Assembly: GCA_943787225.1 (NCBI GenBank)
Contig: CALSLP010000001.1
Coordinates: 434,001 to 498,000, forward strand
Reading direction: 5' to 3'
Length of the DNA: 64,000 bases
From: an uncultured Alphaproteobacteria bacterium
Lineage (GTDB): Bacteria; Pseudomonadota; Alphaproteobacteria; MPNO01; UBA2964
Position 1 is the stretch's first letter, and each line of letters opens with the position of its first letter. The notes beneath the pieces were generated by a model. It was not told the DNA's origin, searched no databases, and saw nothing but the letters and a program-made list of their open reading frames with translations. The position numbers and the translations under genes are program-made. Below, in pieces: positions 9,158 to 18,573 of this stretch.

Positions 9158-11446
9158 TTAGCCTTTATAGACACCCTCTGCCTTGGCCTGCTCGATAATG
9201 GCAAGCAGCTTCGGCGGTGACATCGGCAGCGATGTCGGGCGGATACCAATGGCATCGCCAACCGCGTTACCGACAGCGGCCATGGTCGGCACCACCGGCA
9301 CCTCACCAACACCACGAAGTCCGAACGGATGGGCCGGGTTTGGCACTTCAACCATGATGGTATCAACCATCGGCACATCAGAAGCGACCGGCATACGATA
9401 ATCAAGGAAACCGGCATTCTGCAGCCGGCCATCTTCACCGTAGATGTATTCCTCGTTCAACGCCCAGCCAACGCCTTGAATAGCGCCGCCCTGGATTTGC
9501 CCTTCAACCTGCTGCGGATGAATTGCCTTACCAACGTCCTGGATAACCGTGTAACGGGTAACATCCGTACGACCGGTATTCTCGTCGACTTTGACATCAA
9601 CGATATTGACCGCAAAGCCCGGACCAGCACCAGTGACGTTCATTTCAGTATGACCAGAAATGGCACCATGGCTCATCGTGGTTTTCTTGCAGATATCGGC
9701 AATCGACATCGGCTCGAAATCACCAACATTCGCACTGGCTGGCCGAACCATGCCATCTTCAAAGATAACGCCGTCTTCAGGCACATCCCAGGCTTCAGCA
9801 GCGCGGCGGCGAAGTTCCGCAATACACTTGCGTGCGGAATCAACGATCACCATACCAACCGAGAAGGTTGTCCGGCTACCAGCCGTAACCCGGTTAAAGC
9901 CCAGCGAGTTGGTATCAACCATCTTGACCCGAACCTGATCAACCGGAATGCCAAGCTCTTCGGCAGCCATCATGCTGATCGAGATACGCGAGCCAGCGAC
10001 ATCGGCCGTACCGATGGCGATGGTCACCGTTCCATCCGGTGCCAAATTCAAGGACGCTGCGGTCTCACCACCCCGGTTAAACCAGAAGCCCGTGGAAATA
10101 CCACGACCTTCGCCCGGTTTCACCGGCGTATTATAATGGTCGGATGCCTTGGCTTGCTTGAGAGTCTCAATAAAGCCGATCGGCCCCCAGGTATCGCCAT
10201 AGATCGTCGTATGTCCGTCTTCACATGCATTCTTCAGACGGAAATCAATCGGATCCATTTTGATCTTGCGGGCCATTTCATCAACGACACCTTCAACACC
10301 AAAGACGATTTGAGGCACACAAGGAGCACGGAAAGAGGCCACTTTCTGGCGGTTCGAGAGAACCTCGTAAGCCACAATATCCACGTTCTTGATGTCATAA
10401 CGCGTGAACATCGCATTCGGCGCGTTAAAATACATCGACCCGGCATAAGGCCCGGATTGGAAGACCATATTGGCTTGCGCCGCTGTGATCGTTCCGTCTT
10501 TTTTGCAGCCCATCTTGATCGTATAGCTGGTGCCAGAAACCGGCCCTGTGCCACGGAACACTTCGATCCGCGAGAGCACGATCTTGACCGCCGCTGAGGC
10601 CTTCTTGGACAGTAGAATGGCAATTGGCTCACCATAAAAACCCGTCTTACCGCCAAAACCGCCACCAAGTTCGGATTGCTGAACGTTGATCTTATTGCAG
10701 TCAATATCGAGGATAGCCGACAGGCGATCACGATAAACGAACGGCGCCTGCGTGCAGCACCAGACTTCTACCTGGCCATCTTCCGAATAATCGGCAATGC
10801 AGGCTTGTGGCTCGATATAGCCCTGATGCATCGGTGCGCTGTCAAAGCTCCGCTCGACAATGATGTCGGCGTCTTCGAAACCAGCATCGGCATCACCAAG
10901 CTGCGTTACCATCCGTTCGGTAACGTTGGTCTGCGCATCCTCGTTTTCCACCGCACCCTTTGTACGGATGTAGTCATGCAGGATTGGTGCACCCGGCTTC
11001 ATCGCCTCAACCGGGTCGATGACATGTGGCAGAATTTCATATTCGACTTCAATCAGCTTAAGAGCCTTTTTAGCGACCCTCTCGCTGGTTGCCGCGATTG
11101 CCGCAACAGGATGACCATCATACAAGGCCTTTTCGCGTGCCATGACGTTCCGTGTCATATCGCCAGGGCCTGAGCCGGGTGCTTTCTCCGGGAAGTCGTC
11201 GCGCGTTACGACAGCCTTCACACCCGGCAGGGCTTCAGCCTTAGACGTATCAATCGATTTAATGATTGCATGTGCGTGCGGGCTCCGCAGAATTTTACCA
11301 ACCAGCATTCCCGGCAGGAAGGCATCGGCGCCAAATTTGGCACGACCCGTTACCTTATCGAGCCCGTCATGTTTTACAGGGTTGGTGCCGACAACCTTCA
11401 GATCAGCACTGGGATTAAATCCACTTTCCTCAAGAATAGACGCCAT
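9158..11446 (-). CDS. Molybdenum hydroxylase large subunit, copy 2
   Basis: 762-residue Mo-cofactor subunit of the xanthine dehydrogenase family. N-terminal hammerhead domain with LDKVTGRAKFGADAFLPGMLVGKILRSP, glycine-rich Mo-site segment GGGFGGKTGF, and catalytic Glu in GLRGVGEVP. The loop that is YRxPGR in copies 1 and 3 is SFRAPCVPQ here, so this is a different subclass, closer to aldehyde oxidase/4-hydroxybenzoyl-CoA reductase-like enzymes by memory. It is the last gene of a minus-strand M-S-L operon, 2 bases after the small subunit. Substrate unknown; the neighbourhood suggests an aromatic or heteroaromatic acid. Confidence 0.92.
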   Translation of the reverse strand: MASILEESGFNPSADLKVVGTNPVKHDGLDKVTGRAKFGADAFLPGMLVGKILRSPHAHAIIKSIDTSKAEALPGVKAVVTRDDFPEKAPGSGPGDMTRNVMAREKALYDGHPVAAIAATSERVAKKALKLIEVEYEILPHVIDPVEAMKPGAPILHDYIRTKGAVENEDAQTNVTERMVTQLGDADAGFEDADIIVERSFDSAPMHQGYIEPQACIADYSEDGQVEVWCCTQAPFVYRDRLSAILDIDCNKINVQQSELGGGFGGKTGFYGEPIAILLSKKASAAVKIVLSRIEVFRGTGPVSGTSYTIKMGCKKDGTITAAQANMVFQSGPYAGSMYFNAPNAMFTRYDIKNVDIVAYEVLSNRQKVASFRAPCVPQIVFGVEGVVDEMARKIKMDPIDFRLKNACEDGHTTIYGDTWGPIGFIETLKQAKASDHYNTPVKPGEGRGISTGFWFNRGGETAASLNLAPDGTVTIAIGTADVAGSRISISMMAAEELGIPVDQVRVKMVDTNSLGFNRVTAGSRTTFSVGMVIVDSARKCIAELRRRAAEAWDVPEDGVIFEDGMVRPASANVGDFEPMSIADICKKTTMSHGAISGHTEMNVTGAGPGFAVNIVDVKVDENTGRTDVTRYTVIQDVGKAIHPQQVEGQIQGGAIQGVGWALNEEYIYGEDGRLQNAGFLDYRMPVASDVPMVDTIMVEVPNPAHPFGLRGVGEVPVVPTMAAVGNAVGDAIGIRPTSLPMSPPKLLAIIEQAKAEGVYKG

Positions 11447-11448
11447 GA

Positions 11449-11931
11449 TCAGCCCTTTCTCATTTCTTCGGCCGCAGCCTGTACGGAACGAATGATTTTG
11501 TCATAACCGGTGCACCGGCAAAGATTACCAGCGAGCCAGAAACGAATTTCAGTTTCAGTTGGGTCGGGGTTCTTCTCGAGCAATGCCTTGGCAGCGACGA
11601 GAATACCCGGCGTGCAAATACCACATTGCAGCCCGTTAATTTCCAGGAAATGACGTTGCAGCGGATGCAATTCGTCAGATTTCGGGGTCATGCCCTCAAT
11701 CGTCTCAATCTCCTTGCCTTCGGCTTCAACAGCCAGCACCAGGCAGGAACACACCAGATCGCCATCGAGGCGAATACTGCAGGCGCCACAGTCCCCTGTT
11801 GAACACCCTTCTTTAGTCCCTGTCAGTTCCAGCTCATTCCGCAGAACATCAACCAGTGACTGATCAGGTTCACAGAGACATTCATATTCGTCCCCATTTA
11901 CCGACAATGATATGTGACTTCGTTTTGTCAT
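11449..11931 (-). CDS. Molybdenum hydroxylase 2Fe-2S small subunit, copy 2
   Basis: 160 residues with both 2Fe-2S domains: the plant-type cluster GCSTGDCGACSIRL with a later Cys in VCSCL, and the helical domain QCGICTPG and CRCTGYDKII. The start codon overlaps the stop of the FAD subunit (TAATG), and the large subunit follows after 2 bases, so all three are one translationally coupled unit. Confidence 0.94.
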   Translation of the reverse strand: MTKRSHISLSVNGDEYECLCEPDQSLVDVLRNELELTGTKEGCSTGDCGACSIRLDGDLVCSCLVLAVEAEGKEIETIEGMTPKSDELHPLQRHFLEINGLQCGICTPGILVAAKALLEKNPDPTETEIRFWLAGNLCRCTGYDKIIRSVQAAAEEMRKG

Positions 11932-12800
11932 TAATTTTCTCTCGCCCGTTCGAGTGCAATTTGAGCAGCGCGCTGCGCAATCACAGACGCCGTCTTGATT
12001 CTGTATTCCTTGGTGCCCCGCTTATCCGAAATCGGATTACAGGCGGCGCTGCAGGCTTCGCCCATCTTGGCAAGGGCTGCCTCGTCGACCTTCGTACCAA
12101 TCAGGGCATCCGCCGCTTCGGCGACCAGAAGAGGCGTTGGCGCCACCGCGCCCAGCGACACACGTGCCGCCGTACAGGTGCCAGCATCATCCAGCGTCAG
12201 ATTTACGCCAGCACCAACAACCGCGATATCCATTTCAGTACGCGGTGTCAGCCGGAGATAGGCATCACCTGAATGCGGCGCTCTTGCCGGCATCGTGAAG
12301 GACAGAATGAATTCGCCAGCTGCCAAGGACGTCTTGCCCGGGCCCGTAACGATATCTTCAACCGGTGCTTCGCGTGACCCATTGGGACCAACGATATTAC
12401 AAATGGCACCTGCCGCGATCATCGCTGGGGTGCTGTCCGCTGCCGGAGAAGCGTTGCAGACATTGCCGCCGACACTGGCGCGACCCTTAACCTGGATCGA
12501 TCCGATCAACGCAACGCCATCAATGATACCAGGCCAGGTGGAGGCAAAGCCCTCATGGGCCATCAGAACCATCCCGGCCGTCGCAGCGCCAAACGTGTAG
12601 GCCCCGCCAGATTCCGAGATGCTCATTATGCCAGGAATCTTCTTGATATCGACGATAACGTCGGGATCAATCAATTCCGCATGAATCTGCACCATGACAT
12701 CGGTACCACCGGCAAAAACTCTGCCGCCAGCACCGGCTTCAGCAAGCATCGAACTCGCAGCATCGGGCGAATCCGGAGCTTCGTAACGCAAATCATCCAT
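11931..12800 (-). CDS. Molybdenum hydroxylase FAD-binding medium subunit, copy 2
   Basis: About 289 residues starting MDDLRYEAPDSPD at 12800. GGGGAG lies 10 bases upstream of this ATG and supports it; a 12-residue N-terminal extension from 12836 is less likely. FAD motifs: RVFAGGTDVMVQIH and the Gly-rich SIQVKGRASVGGNVCNASPAAD. It is the first gene of the second hydroxylase set. The sequence is diverged from the copy at 3961, consistent with a separate acquisition rather than a recent duplication. Confidence 0.92.
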   Translation of the reverse strand: MDDLRYEAPDSPDAASSMLAEAGAGGRVFAGGTDVMVQIHAELIDPDVIVDIKKIPGIMSISESGGAYTFGAATAGMVLMAHEGFASTWPGIIDGVALIGSIQVKGRASVGGNVCNASPAADSTPAMIAAGAICNIVGPNGSREAPVEDIVTGPGKTSLAAGEFILSFTMPARAPHSGDAYLRLTPRTEMDIAVVGAGVNLTLDDAGTCTAARVSLGAVAPTPLLVAEAADALIGTKVDEAALAKMGEACSAACNPISDKRGTKEYRIKTASVIAQRAAQIALERAREN

Positions 12801-12912
12801 TGTTACGGATCTCCCCTTCTTTTCTTCTAAATCCAAGTTATATGTCGGACGTGATCATGGCCTAACATGTTCACGAAAACCAGCCCTAACAGGCAGAAAA
12901 CAACAGGTTTTC

Positions 12913-13902
12913 TCAAACCCGAAAGACCTCGCCGCGCTTGCGTCCCTGCGACATTGGCAGAAACAGCTCATCAAGCGGAATTTCGCGCCTAATCATTCCC
13001 TGTTCATGTGAGTAACCAACCAGCTTCTCAAGCTGGTTCTCATTGTCCTCTGTCATGCCATATTGCCAGGGGTCGGACCCCATGATCTCTTCCTGTTCTT
13101 CCCAGGATTCGCGATACCAGGCCAATGGCACGATACGCGGATTGACCATCCGTTTCATCGCAACAGCCTTTGCCTCGTTGAAGGCGTGATACAGATTGAG
13201 CGGCACCCAAGGGTATTTCTCGACGATTTCTCTTTTAATTCCAAGGACGTGCATGATTGGAAAGATCCGCGTCCGTTCAAAGAAGGCAACTTCCTCTTCC
13301 TTGAAGTTGGGGAACAGACGGCCGACGCGCGGATCCTTATCAACCAAGGGCTTGATCAAATCAGGATGCAAAACAGCATCCAGCTCCCCTTCAGCCAGCA
13401 TGGTCTCCACTGATTTATCATCTGGCAGACGCGTCAGCTTCAAATCCTCAGGCGGCTCAAACTCGATACTCTCATCAAGCTCGGAAAACCACTCCATTGA
13501 ACGATGCGGAACACCATATTCGTGCTCCAGAATCCCTCGCATCCAGAGCTGGGCACTCGACTGGAACTGTTTCACCCCCATTTTGCAGCCAATGAGGTCC
13601 TTGGGTTCCTTGAACCTTTTCTGCGTATTGATGAACATAAAGCCGTGCCGGAAGCGGCGATGCAAAAACACCGGTATGCCCTCAAACGGCATCCCCTGAT
13701 CGCGGGCCACGAGATAAGATGAGCACGAGCATTCGGCGACATCAAAGTCCTGATTGCGCAAAAACCGCCAGTGACGGGTCGTCGAATCCATCTTGGTCAA
13801 GATGTTGAGCTTGATGCCATCAGGCTTAACCGTTCCATCCTTGAGCGCGCGGACGATTTCGTAATCGCCCATCGCCAGTGTCAGTTCCAGCTCTTGTCCC
13901 AT
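12913..13902 (-). CDS. 4,5-dihydroxyphthalate decarboxylase-like protein (periplasmic-binding fold)
   Basis: About 329 residues from the ATG at 13902, preceded by GAGAGGA at good spacing. The N-terminus LELTLAMGDYEIVRALKDGTVKPDGI and the segments DVAECSCSSYLVARDQG and PVFLHRRFRHGFMFINT resemble 4,5-dihydroxyphthalate decarboxylase (Pht5-like) and related NMT1-type substrate-binding-fold proteins. There is no signal peptide or lipobox, so a cytosolic enzyme is preferred over a transport receptor. It lies between two Mo hydroxylase genes on the same strand, which fits aromatic di-acid catabolism. The exact substrate is inference. Confidence 0.75.
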   Translation of the reverse strand: MGQELELTLAMGDYEIVRALKDGTVKPDGIKLNILTKMDSTTRHWRFLRNQDFDVAECSCSSYLVARDQGMPFEGIPVFLHRRFRHGFMFINTQKRFKEPKDLIGCKMGVKQFQSSAQLWMRGILEHEYGVPHRSMEWFSELDESIEFEPPEDLKLTRLPDDKSVETMLAEGELDAVLHPDLIKPLVDKDPRVGRLFPNFKEEEVAFFERTRIFPIMHVLGIKREIVEKYPWVPLNLYHAFNEAKAVAMKRMVNPRIVPLAWYRESWEEQEEIMGSDPWQYGMTEDNENQLEKLVGYSHEQGMIRREIPLDELFLPMSQGRKRGEVFRV

Positions 13903-13967
13903 CGTGCTTCCTCTCCCAGCCACTCGAATGGCAGCCTTTTATGGCAAATTATATAGAAGCTGAGCTT

Positions 13968-16250
13968 CTATGACTTATTTAGAATTTCCTTCATACGCTG
14001 CGGCGTGACCGGTAATTGCGTGATTGCCCCGGGAATACCGACAGCCTGATCAATTGCCCCGGCAATTGCCGCACCAACACCGTTGATACCGCCTTCTCCA
14101 CCACCCTTGAGGCCCAGCAGGTTATGCGGGCTCGGTGCATCCTCGGTGATCATACATTCAACAGTCGGCACGCGATCCAGAGTTGGCATCATATAATCAG
14201 CGAAGGTCACCGCTAATGGCTCGCCCTGATCGCTATAAACGAACTCTTCATAGAGCGCGCCGCCAATTCCCTGAATACAGCCGCCGACCAGCTGCCCTTC
14301 GAGCAGCATCTCATTGACCATACAGCCGACATCATAGGCGACCATGAACCGTTCAACATCGATGCGACCAGTTTCGGGATCAACCTTCACAACCGCAAAA
14401 TGAATACCGTAGGGAAAAGCGGACTCTTTGGTTTTATGGAAATCTTCGGCTGCCAAACCTTCTTCATTACGCCGGGCTATCTCCGCCAGCGTGATCGACG
14501 GGCCCGACGGATTATCCGTCACAATGACCGTGCCATCGACAATATCGAGCGTGTCGGCGGGCAGCTGCAACATCTCCGCTGCCAGATCGAGTGCCTTGGC
14601 CCGGAGGGTCAGAGCCGTCACATTCACCGCGCTGCCAGTCATCACTGTTGCCCGCGCCGCATGCGCGCCAATGCCATAGGGAATCAGATTCGTCTGACCG
14701 TGAATGACGGTGATGCGCTGGTAATCAACACCGAGCGCATTGGCACAAATCTGGGCCATTGTTGTCTCGAAGCCCTGTCCCAGCGACGCGCCGCCCGTCA
14801 AAATCTCGATATCACCATTTTCATCGACAGAAATACGCGCGCCATCGGACGGGCCCTTGCCGCTTTCTTCAACAAAGACTCCAATACCAGACCCCACCAT
14901 TTCCCCCGCTGCGCGGCGACGTTCGAGTTCAGCCTCCAGCTCATCCCATTTGAGCCAGTTGAGCGCTTTTTCCAAAAGCTGTGGATAATCGCCATTGTCG
15001 ATTTCCATGTCTTCGACACCCGGCTCATCGAAATTGAGCGAGAACGGCATTTGATCAGATGTAATCAGATTGCGGCGACGCAGCTCGATGCGATCAATGT
15101 TGAGTTTTACGGCTAGCGCATCCATCAACCGCTCGCGGACAAAGGTACTCTCGAACCGGCCCGGGGCACGATAGGTCGCCGCTGGAGTCTTGTTGGTCAG
15201 CCGGAAATGACACAAGGCGCGATAGGCTGGCACATTATAGGCCCCCGTCAGCATACACATCGTTCGATTTGGCACATTGGCACCATGCGTCCGAACGTAA
15301 CCACCCTGATCGTGGAAGAATTCATCTTCCATCCCGAGGATCATGCCCTCTTTATCGACGGCTATTTTCACCAAATGATGCTGATTACGACCCTGATTGG
15401 CCGCCATCATATGTTCCTGCCGGTCTTCGATCCATTTGATGGAACGTCCCAGACGCATCGCGGCAACCAGCACCAACACGTCTTCCGGATAAAGTTCACC
15501 GCGAATGCCGAACCCGCCACCGGTATGACCCTCATGCAGCTCGATCTTGTCTTCATCACGCCCCAGCATGCGGACCAACGTATCGCGATTGCGATGGGGT
15601 ACTTTCGCGGCGCCATAGAGTTTCAAAATATCTTCATCAGCATCATAGACGCCAATCGCGCCTCTGGTTTCCATTGGCACGCCGGAATGGCGACCGGTCC
15701 GCAGATCAAGTTCAATAACGGTATCGGCGGCAGCGAAGGCCGCATCGATGTCCCCGTAGCTGTGGGTCAACAACCCGGCTTCCGAGCTTAGCCCATCATC
15801 AAATTCGCCGGGTTCGTCATCGGCAGATGTAATAACCCGCAATTGCTCGACATTGATTACGACCAGATCGGCGGCGTCTTCCGCGATATAAGGATCTTCG
15901 GCAAAGATCGCGACAACTGGATCACCGACATAGCGCACCCGGTCAGTCGCCAACACGTTCTGGCGGAACGGCTTGAGCTCTTCCGATGATTTATCCGCCC
16001 GAAAATCAATCGGCGGCAAATCAGCGATATCATGGCTCGTCCAAATTTTAACGATGCCCGGGAGCGCGGCGGCTTCTGCCGTATCAATCGAGGTTATTTT
16101 CGCATGCGCATAAGGACTGCGGACGATCCGCATATGTAGCTGGTTCGGGAAATTGATATCACCGGCATAGTTTCCTTGCCCGACGATCAATGGTGGATCT
16201 TCAAGCCGCGTGAGCCGCTGGCCGAGGAGGTCTTTTTTCTGCGTTGCCAT
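13968..16250 (-). CDS. Molybdenum hydroxylase large subunit, copy 3 (no adjacent S/M subunits)
   Basis: 760 residues. Same architecture as the subunit at 5297-7618 and close to it in many segments: LEDPPLIVGQGNYAGDINFP, TYRAPGRFESTFVRERLMDA, and C-terminal catalytic Glu in GLKGGGEGG. No 2Fe-2S or FAD partner sits beside it, so it may use the small subunits encoded at 3961-5297 or elsewhere. It is upstream of the decarboxylase-like gene on the same strand and divergent from the dienelactone hydrolase gene, with 134 bases between the two starts that must hold both promoters. Confidence 0.9.
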   Translation of the reverse strand: MATQKKDLLGQRLTRLEDPPLIVGQGNYAGDINFPNQLHMRIVRSPYAHAKITSIDTAEAAALPGIVKIWTSHDIADLPPIDFRADKSSEELKPFRQNVLATDRVRYVGDPVVAIFAEDPYIAEDAADLVVINVEQLRVITSADDEPGEFDDGLSSEAGLLTHSYGDIDAAFAAADTVIELDLRTGRHSGVPMETRGAIGVYDADEDILKLYGAAKVPHRNRDTLVRMLGRDEDKIELHEGHTGGGFGIRGELYPEDVLVLVAAMRLGRSIKWIEDRQEHMMAANQGRNQHHLVKIAVDKEGMILGMEDEFFHDQGGYVRTHGANVPNRTMCMLTGAYNVPAYRALCHFRLTNKTPAATYRAPGRFESTFVRERLMDALAVKLNIDRIELRRRNLITSDQMPFSLNFDEPGVEDMEIDNGDYPQLLEKALNWLKWDELEAELERRRAAGEMVGSGIGVFVEESGKGPSDGARISVDENGDIEILTGGASLGQGFETTMAQICANALGVDYQRITVIHGQTNLIPYGIGAHAARATVMTGSAVNVTALTLRAKALDLAAEMLQLPADTLDIVDGTVIVTDNPSGPSITLAEIARRNEEGLAAEDFHKTKESAFPYGIHFAVVKVDPETGRIDVERFMVAYDVGCMVNEMLLEGQLVGGCIQGIGGALYEEFVYSDQGEPLAVTFADYMMPTLDRVPTVECMITEDAPSPHNLLGLKGGGEGGINGVGAAIAGAIDQAVGIPGAITQLPVTPQRMKEILNKS

Positions 16251-16384
16251 AGGTAGTTGATAGCGAAGTTTTGCTCAATTGGCAAAGTCGGGGAAACCAA
16301 CAAAATGAGCGCTAGTCTTGACTATCGTGGCTCTTCGCCGTTGGCTACACGCAACAGCGATAAATATATCAGGGAGAATGCAAA

Positions 16385-17191
16385 ATGGCGGACATCAGCA
16401 CCAAGACAATCACCTGCGATAGCGGCCTGCCGGCCTTTATCGCCATCCCGGCAGATACCTCTCGTCCTTTGCCCGCCGTCGTGATCATGCATGAGCGCTA
16501 CGGGCTGGTGCAGCACACACTTGACCTCGCGGCGCGGTTTGCCCGGGAAGGCTTTGTCTGTATCGCGCCGGACTGTTTTTTCCGTCACCCCGATCAGGAC
16601 GCCCTGCATGCCGGTGATGATCGCTATGACATTACTGATGACGAAGCAGCAGAGCATCTCAGCACCGCCATTGATGTGCTGGAAGCGATGGATGAGGTCG
16701 ACAATGACTGCATCGCGGTCAAAGGCGTGTGCCAGACCGGGCGCCACCCACTAATTCTCGCTTCGCGACGCAAAGTTGCCGCGGCGCTGGTGTGGTATGG
16801 CGCAGCGCAGGACCGCGAATGGGAAACCAATGATCTCTATCATGAGCCGCTGGCAGATGTGATTGCCAAAGTTGATTGCCCGGTGCTCGGTATGTTTGGC
16901 GAGGCAGATCACATGATCTCGCTCACCCATATTCGTCGCTTTCGCAATTGTCTGGAAGAGAAGGGCAAGAGCCATTCCGTCCATGTCTTCCCCGGCGCGC
17001 CGCATGGCTGGCTCAACGACACGATGCCCGGCCGCTATCGCCGCGATCAGGCAGAAGCCGCCTGGAAAGTGCAAAAAGACTTTCTGCTGGAAGTGCTATC
17101 ACCCGCGTTTGATCGGAATTCGATCATATCGCGCTTCGACTGCGTCAGCCGCAAAGACTACGACTTCAGCAAAAACGTCCGGCAGGCATAA
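16385..17191 (+). CDS. Dienelactone hydrolase family protein
   Basis: 268-residue alpha/beta hydrolase. The Cys nucleophile is in GVCQTGR (the classical family elbow is G-x-C-x-G-G, so this is a variant), the acid is in MFGEADHMI, and the catalytic His is in GAPHGWLND. Dienelactone hydrolases open dienelactones formed during chlorocatechol-type ring cleavage, but many paralogues act on other esters. Preceded by CAGGGAGAAT at good RBS spacing. It is divergent from the copy 3 Mo hydroxylase gene, supporting a role in the same catabolic block. Confidence 0.87.
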   Translation: MADISTKTITCDSGLPAFIAIPADTSRPLPAVVIMHERYGLVQHTLDLAARFAREGFVCIAPDCFFRHPDQDALHAGDDRYDITDDEAAEHLSTAIDVLEAMDEVDNDCIAVKGVCQTGRHPLILASRRKVAAALVWYGAAQDREWETNDLYHEPLADVIAKVDCPVLGMFGEADHMISLTHIRRFRNCLEEKGKSHSVHVFPGAPHGWLNDTMPGRYRRDQAEAAWKVQKDFLLEVLSPAFDRNSIISRFDCVSRKDYDFSKNVRQA

Positions 17192-17215
17192 AGCTGGCTT
17201 AGATATTCAACGCAA

Positions 17216-17285
17216 CCAGCCCGCTCCCCCACCCGGCCACCCATCGCTAATATCCTGTGAGTGGCCGGGTGGGGAAGCGGGCTGG
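17216..17285. repeat. 25-bp inverted repeat forming a long hairpin
   Basis: Arms 17216-17240 and 17261-17285 are complementary over 25 positions with a single C/A mismatch, around a 20-base loop. It fills the gap between the convergent dienelactone hydrolase and flavin monooxygenase genes. There is no clear U-tract on either side. It could terminate both transcripts as a very stable structure, or be a REP-like element. No second copy was noticed in the window. Confidence 0.85.
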
Positions 17286-17302
17286 AGCACCTGTAGTAAC
17301 CG

Positions 17303-18475
17303 CTAGACTCGATGACCTGACGGCGGAAGGCCCATCAACACTTCGCCGACTGGCTCATAATTCGAGACATGCGACTGACCTTGCGCCAGCACCGTATGAA
17401 TATCGCGGAAGCGCCGCTCGAACGGATTGTTTTCGAAAATCGCGTTCGTCCCGCAAGCTTGAAATACGAAGTTGGCAACCTCTTGCGCCTGATTCATCGA
17501 ATAGGTAATAGCGAGCCGCAGACGCGCCCGCACATCAAACGATGGTGGCTCGCCCGAGCACTGCGCTTCCCAATATTCTTCGATCATTTCAACCAGAAAT
17601 GCCCGGCTCGACCGCAGCTTGGCTTCATTCTGCGAAACCTGTGACTGGATAACCGCATTCTCTCGCAGTACCGTCGACATACCGCCGCCAACTTTGGTAA
17701 CGGCGAGTTTCTTGAAATCCTCAAACATCGTCCGTGCGATACCAAGCGTCAGGCCAGAAAACATAATGCCATAGCTGGTCAGCAACGGGATGTTATAGAG
17801 CGGCCCAGGTTCGACGCGATCCGGCTGACTATCACGCCATGTCGTGTAGGCCTCTGGAACAAACAAATCTGTGACTTTGTAATTATCACTGCCGGTGCCT
17901 TTGAGTCCCATCACCTGCCAGACATCTATCATCTCGGCGCTGGATTTTGGGAACAGCATCGTCCGCATACGCGGCTTGCCGTCCTCGTCTTTCAGTTGAT
18001 TGCCCTCTGCATCACAGACGCGACTATGACCGCCGAGCCAGGTAGCGTTGCGACTACCACTGCCAAACCGCCACTCACCGGTGACCTTGTAGCCACCATC
18101 GACCGGGACCGCAGCAGCCTTGGCCGGCGGGCCCCAGGCGAGAACGGCTTCGCGGGAACTAAAGATATCTTTGCAAACTTCATGGGAGATATAGCCCGAG
18201 CCCCAGGTGCAACCAGTCCCTTGTCCGACACACCAAGCTGTACTGGCATCAGCTTGGGCGATGGCCTCGATAGTCTGCATCAACATCAGTGGCGTTGCTT
18301 CACCACCGCCGATGGAGCGCGGCAACGCCATGCGGAACAGATCCGCATCATGCAACGCTTCCATAACCTCAGCCGTGACTTTGCCCTGCGCCTCGGTATC
18401 ATCGGCGGCAGCGGCGATCATTTCCTGCAGGCCGCGCGCGCGCGCAACCCAGTCTATGTTTTCACTATCGGACAT
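17303..18475 (-). CDS. Acyl-CoA dehydrogenase-fold flavin-dependent monooxygenase (HsaA/DszC-like)
   Basis: About 390 residues from the ATG at 18475, with AAGGAA 6 bases upstream. A 9-residue extension to 18502 is possible. Acyl-CoA dehydrogenase fold: helical N-terminal domain, central beta domain (GGYKVTGEWRFGSGSRNATW) and C-terminal helical bundle ending EPVGEVLMGLPPSGHRV. The lack of the usual acyl-CoA dehydrogenase glutamate context and the WRFGSG signature favour group D flavin monooxygenases such as HsaA, HpaB or DszC relatives. Those need a separate flavin reductase, which was not seen nearby. It probably hydroxylates an aromatic intermediate, which is inference. Confidence 0.8.
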   Translation of the reverse strand: MSDSENIDWVARARGLQEMIAAAADDTEAQGKVTAEVMEALHDADLFRMALPRSIGGGEATPLMLMQTIEAIAQADASTAWCVGQGTGCTWGSGYISHEVCKDIFSSREAVLAWGPPAKAAAVPVDGGYKVTGEWRFGSGSRNATWLGGHSRVCDAEGNQLKDEDGKPRMRTMLFPKSSAEMIDVWQVMGLKGTGSDNYKVTDLFVPEAYTTWRDSQPDRVEPGPLYNIPLLTSYGIMFSGLTLGIARTMFEDFKKLAVTKVGGGMSTVLRENAVIQSQVSQNEAKLRSSRAFLVEMIEEYWEAQCSGEPPSFDVRARLRLAITYSMNQAQEVANFVFQACGTNAIFENNPFERRFRDIHTVLAQGQSHVSNYEPVGEVLMGLPPSGHRV

Positions 18476-18573
18476 CGAAATTCCTTGTTTCTGGTGCGCC
18501 AAGCGGCGCGTTGTGTTTTATCTATTTTACAAGGGGCAACAGGGTCCTGTCACCCCAACCGCATTAACCGGCG

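Noticed and set aside
9329..10597. Long open frame on the strand opposite Mo hydroxylase copy 2
   Set aside because: Shadow of the strongly biased coding strand; no recognisable protein and no RBS.
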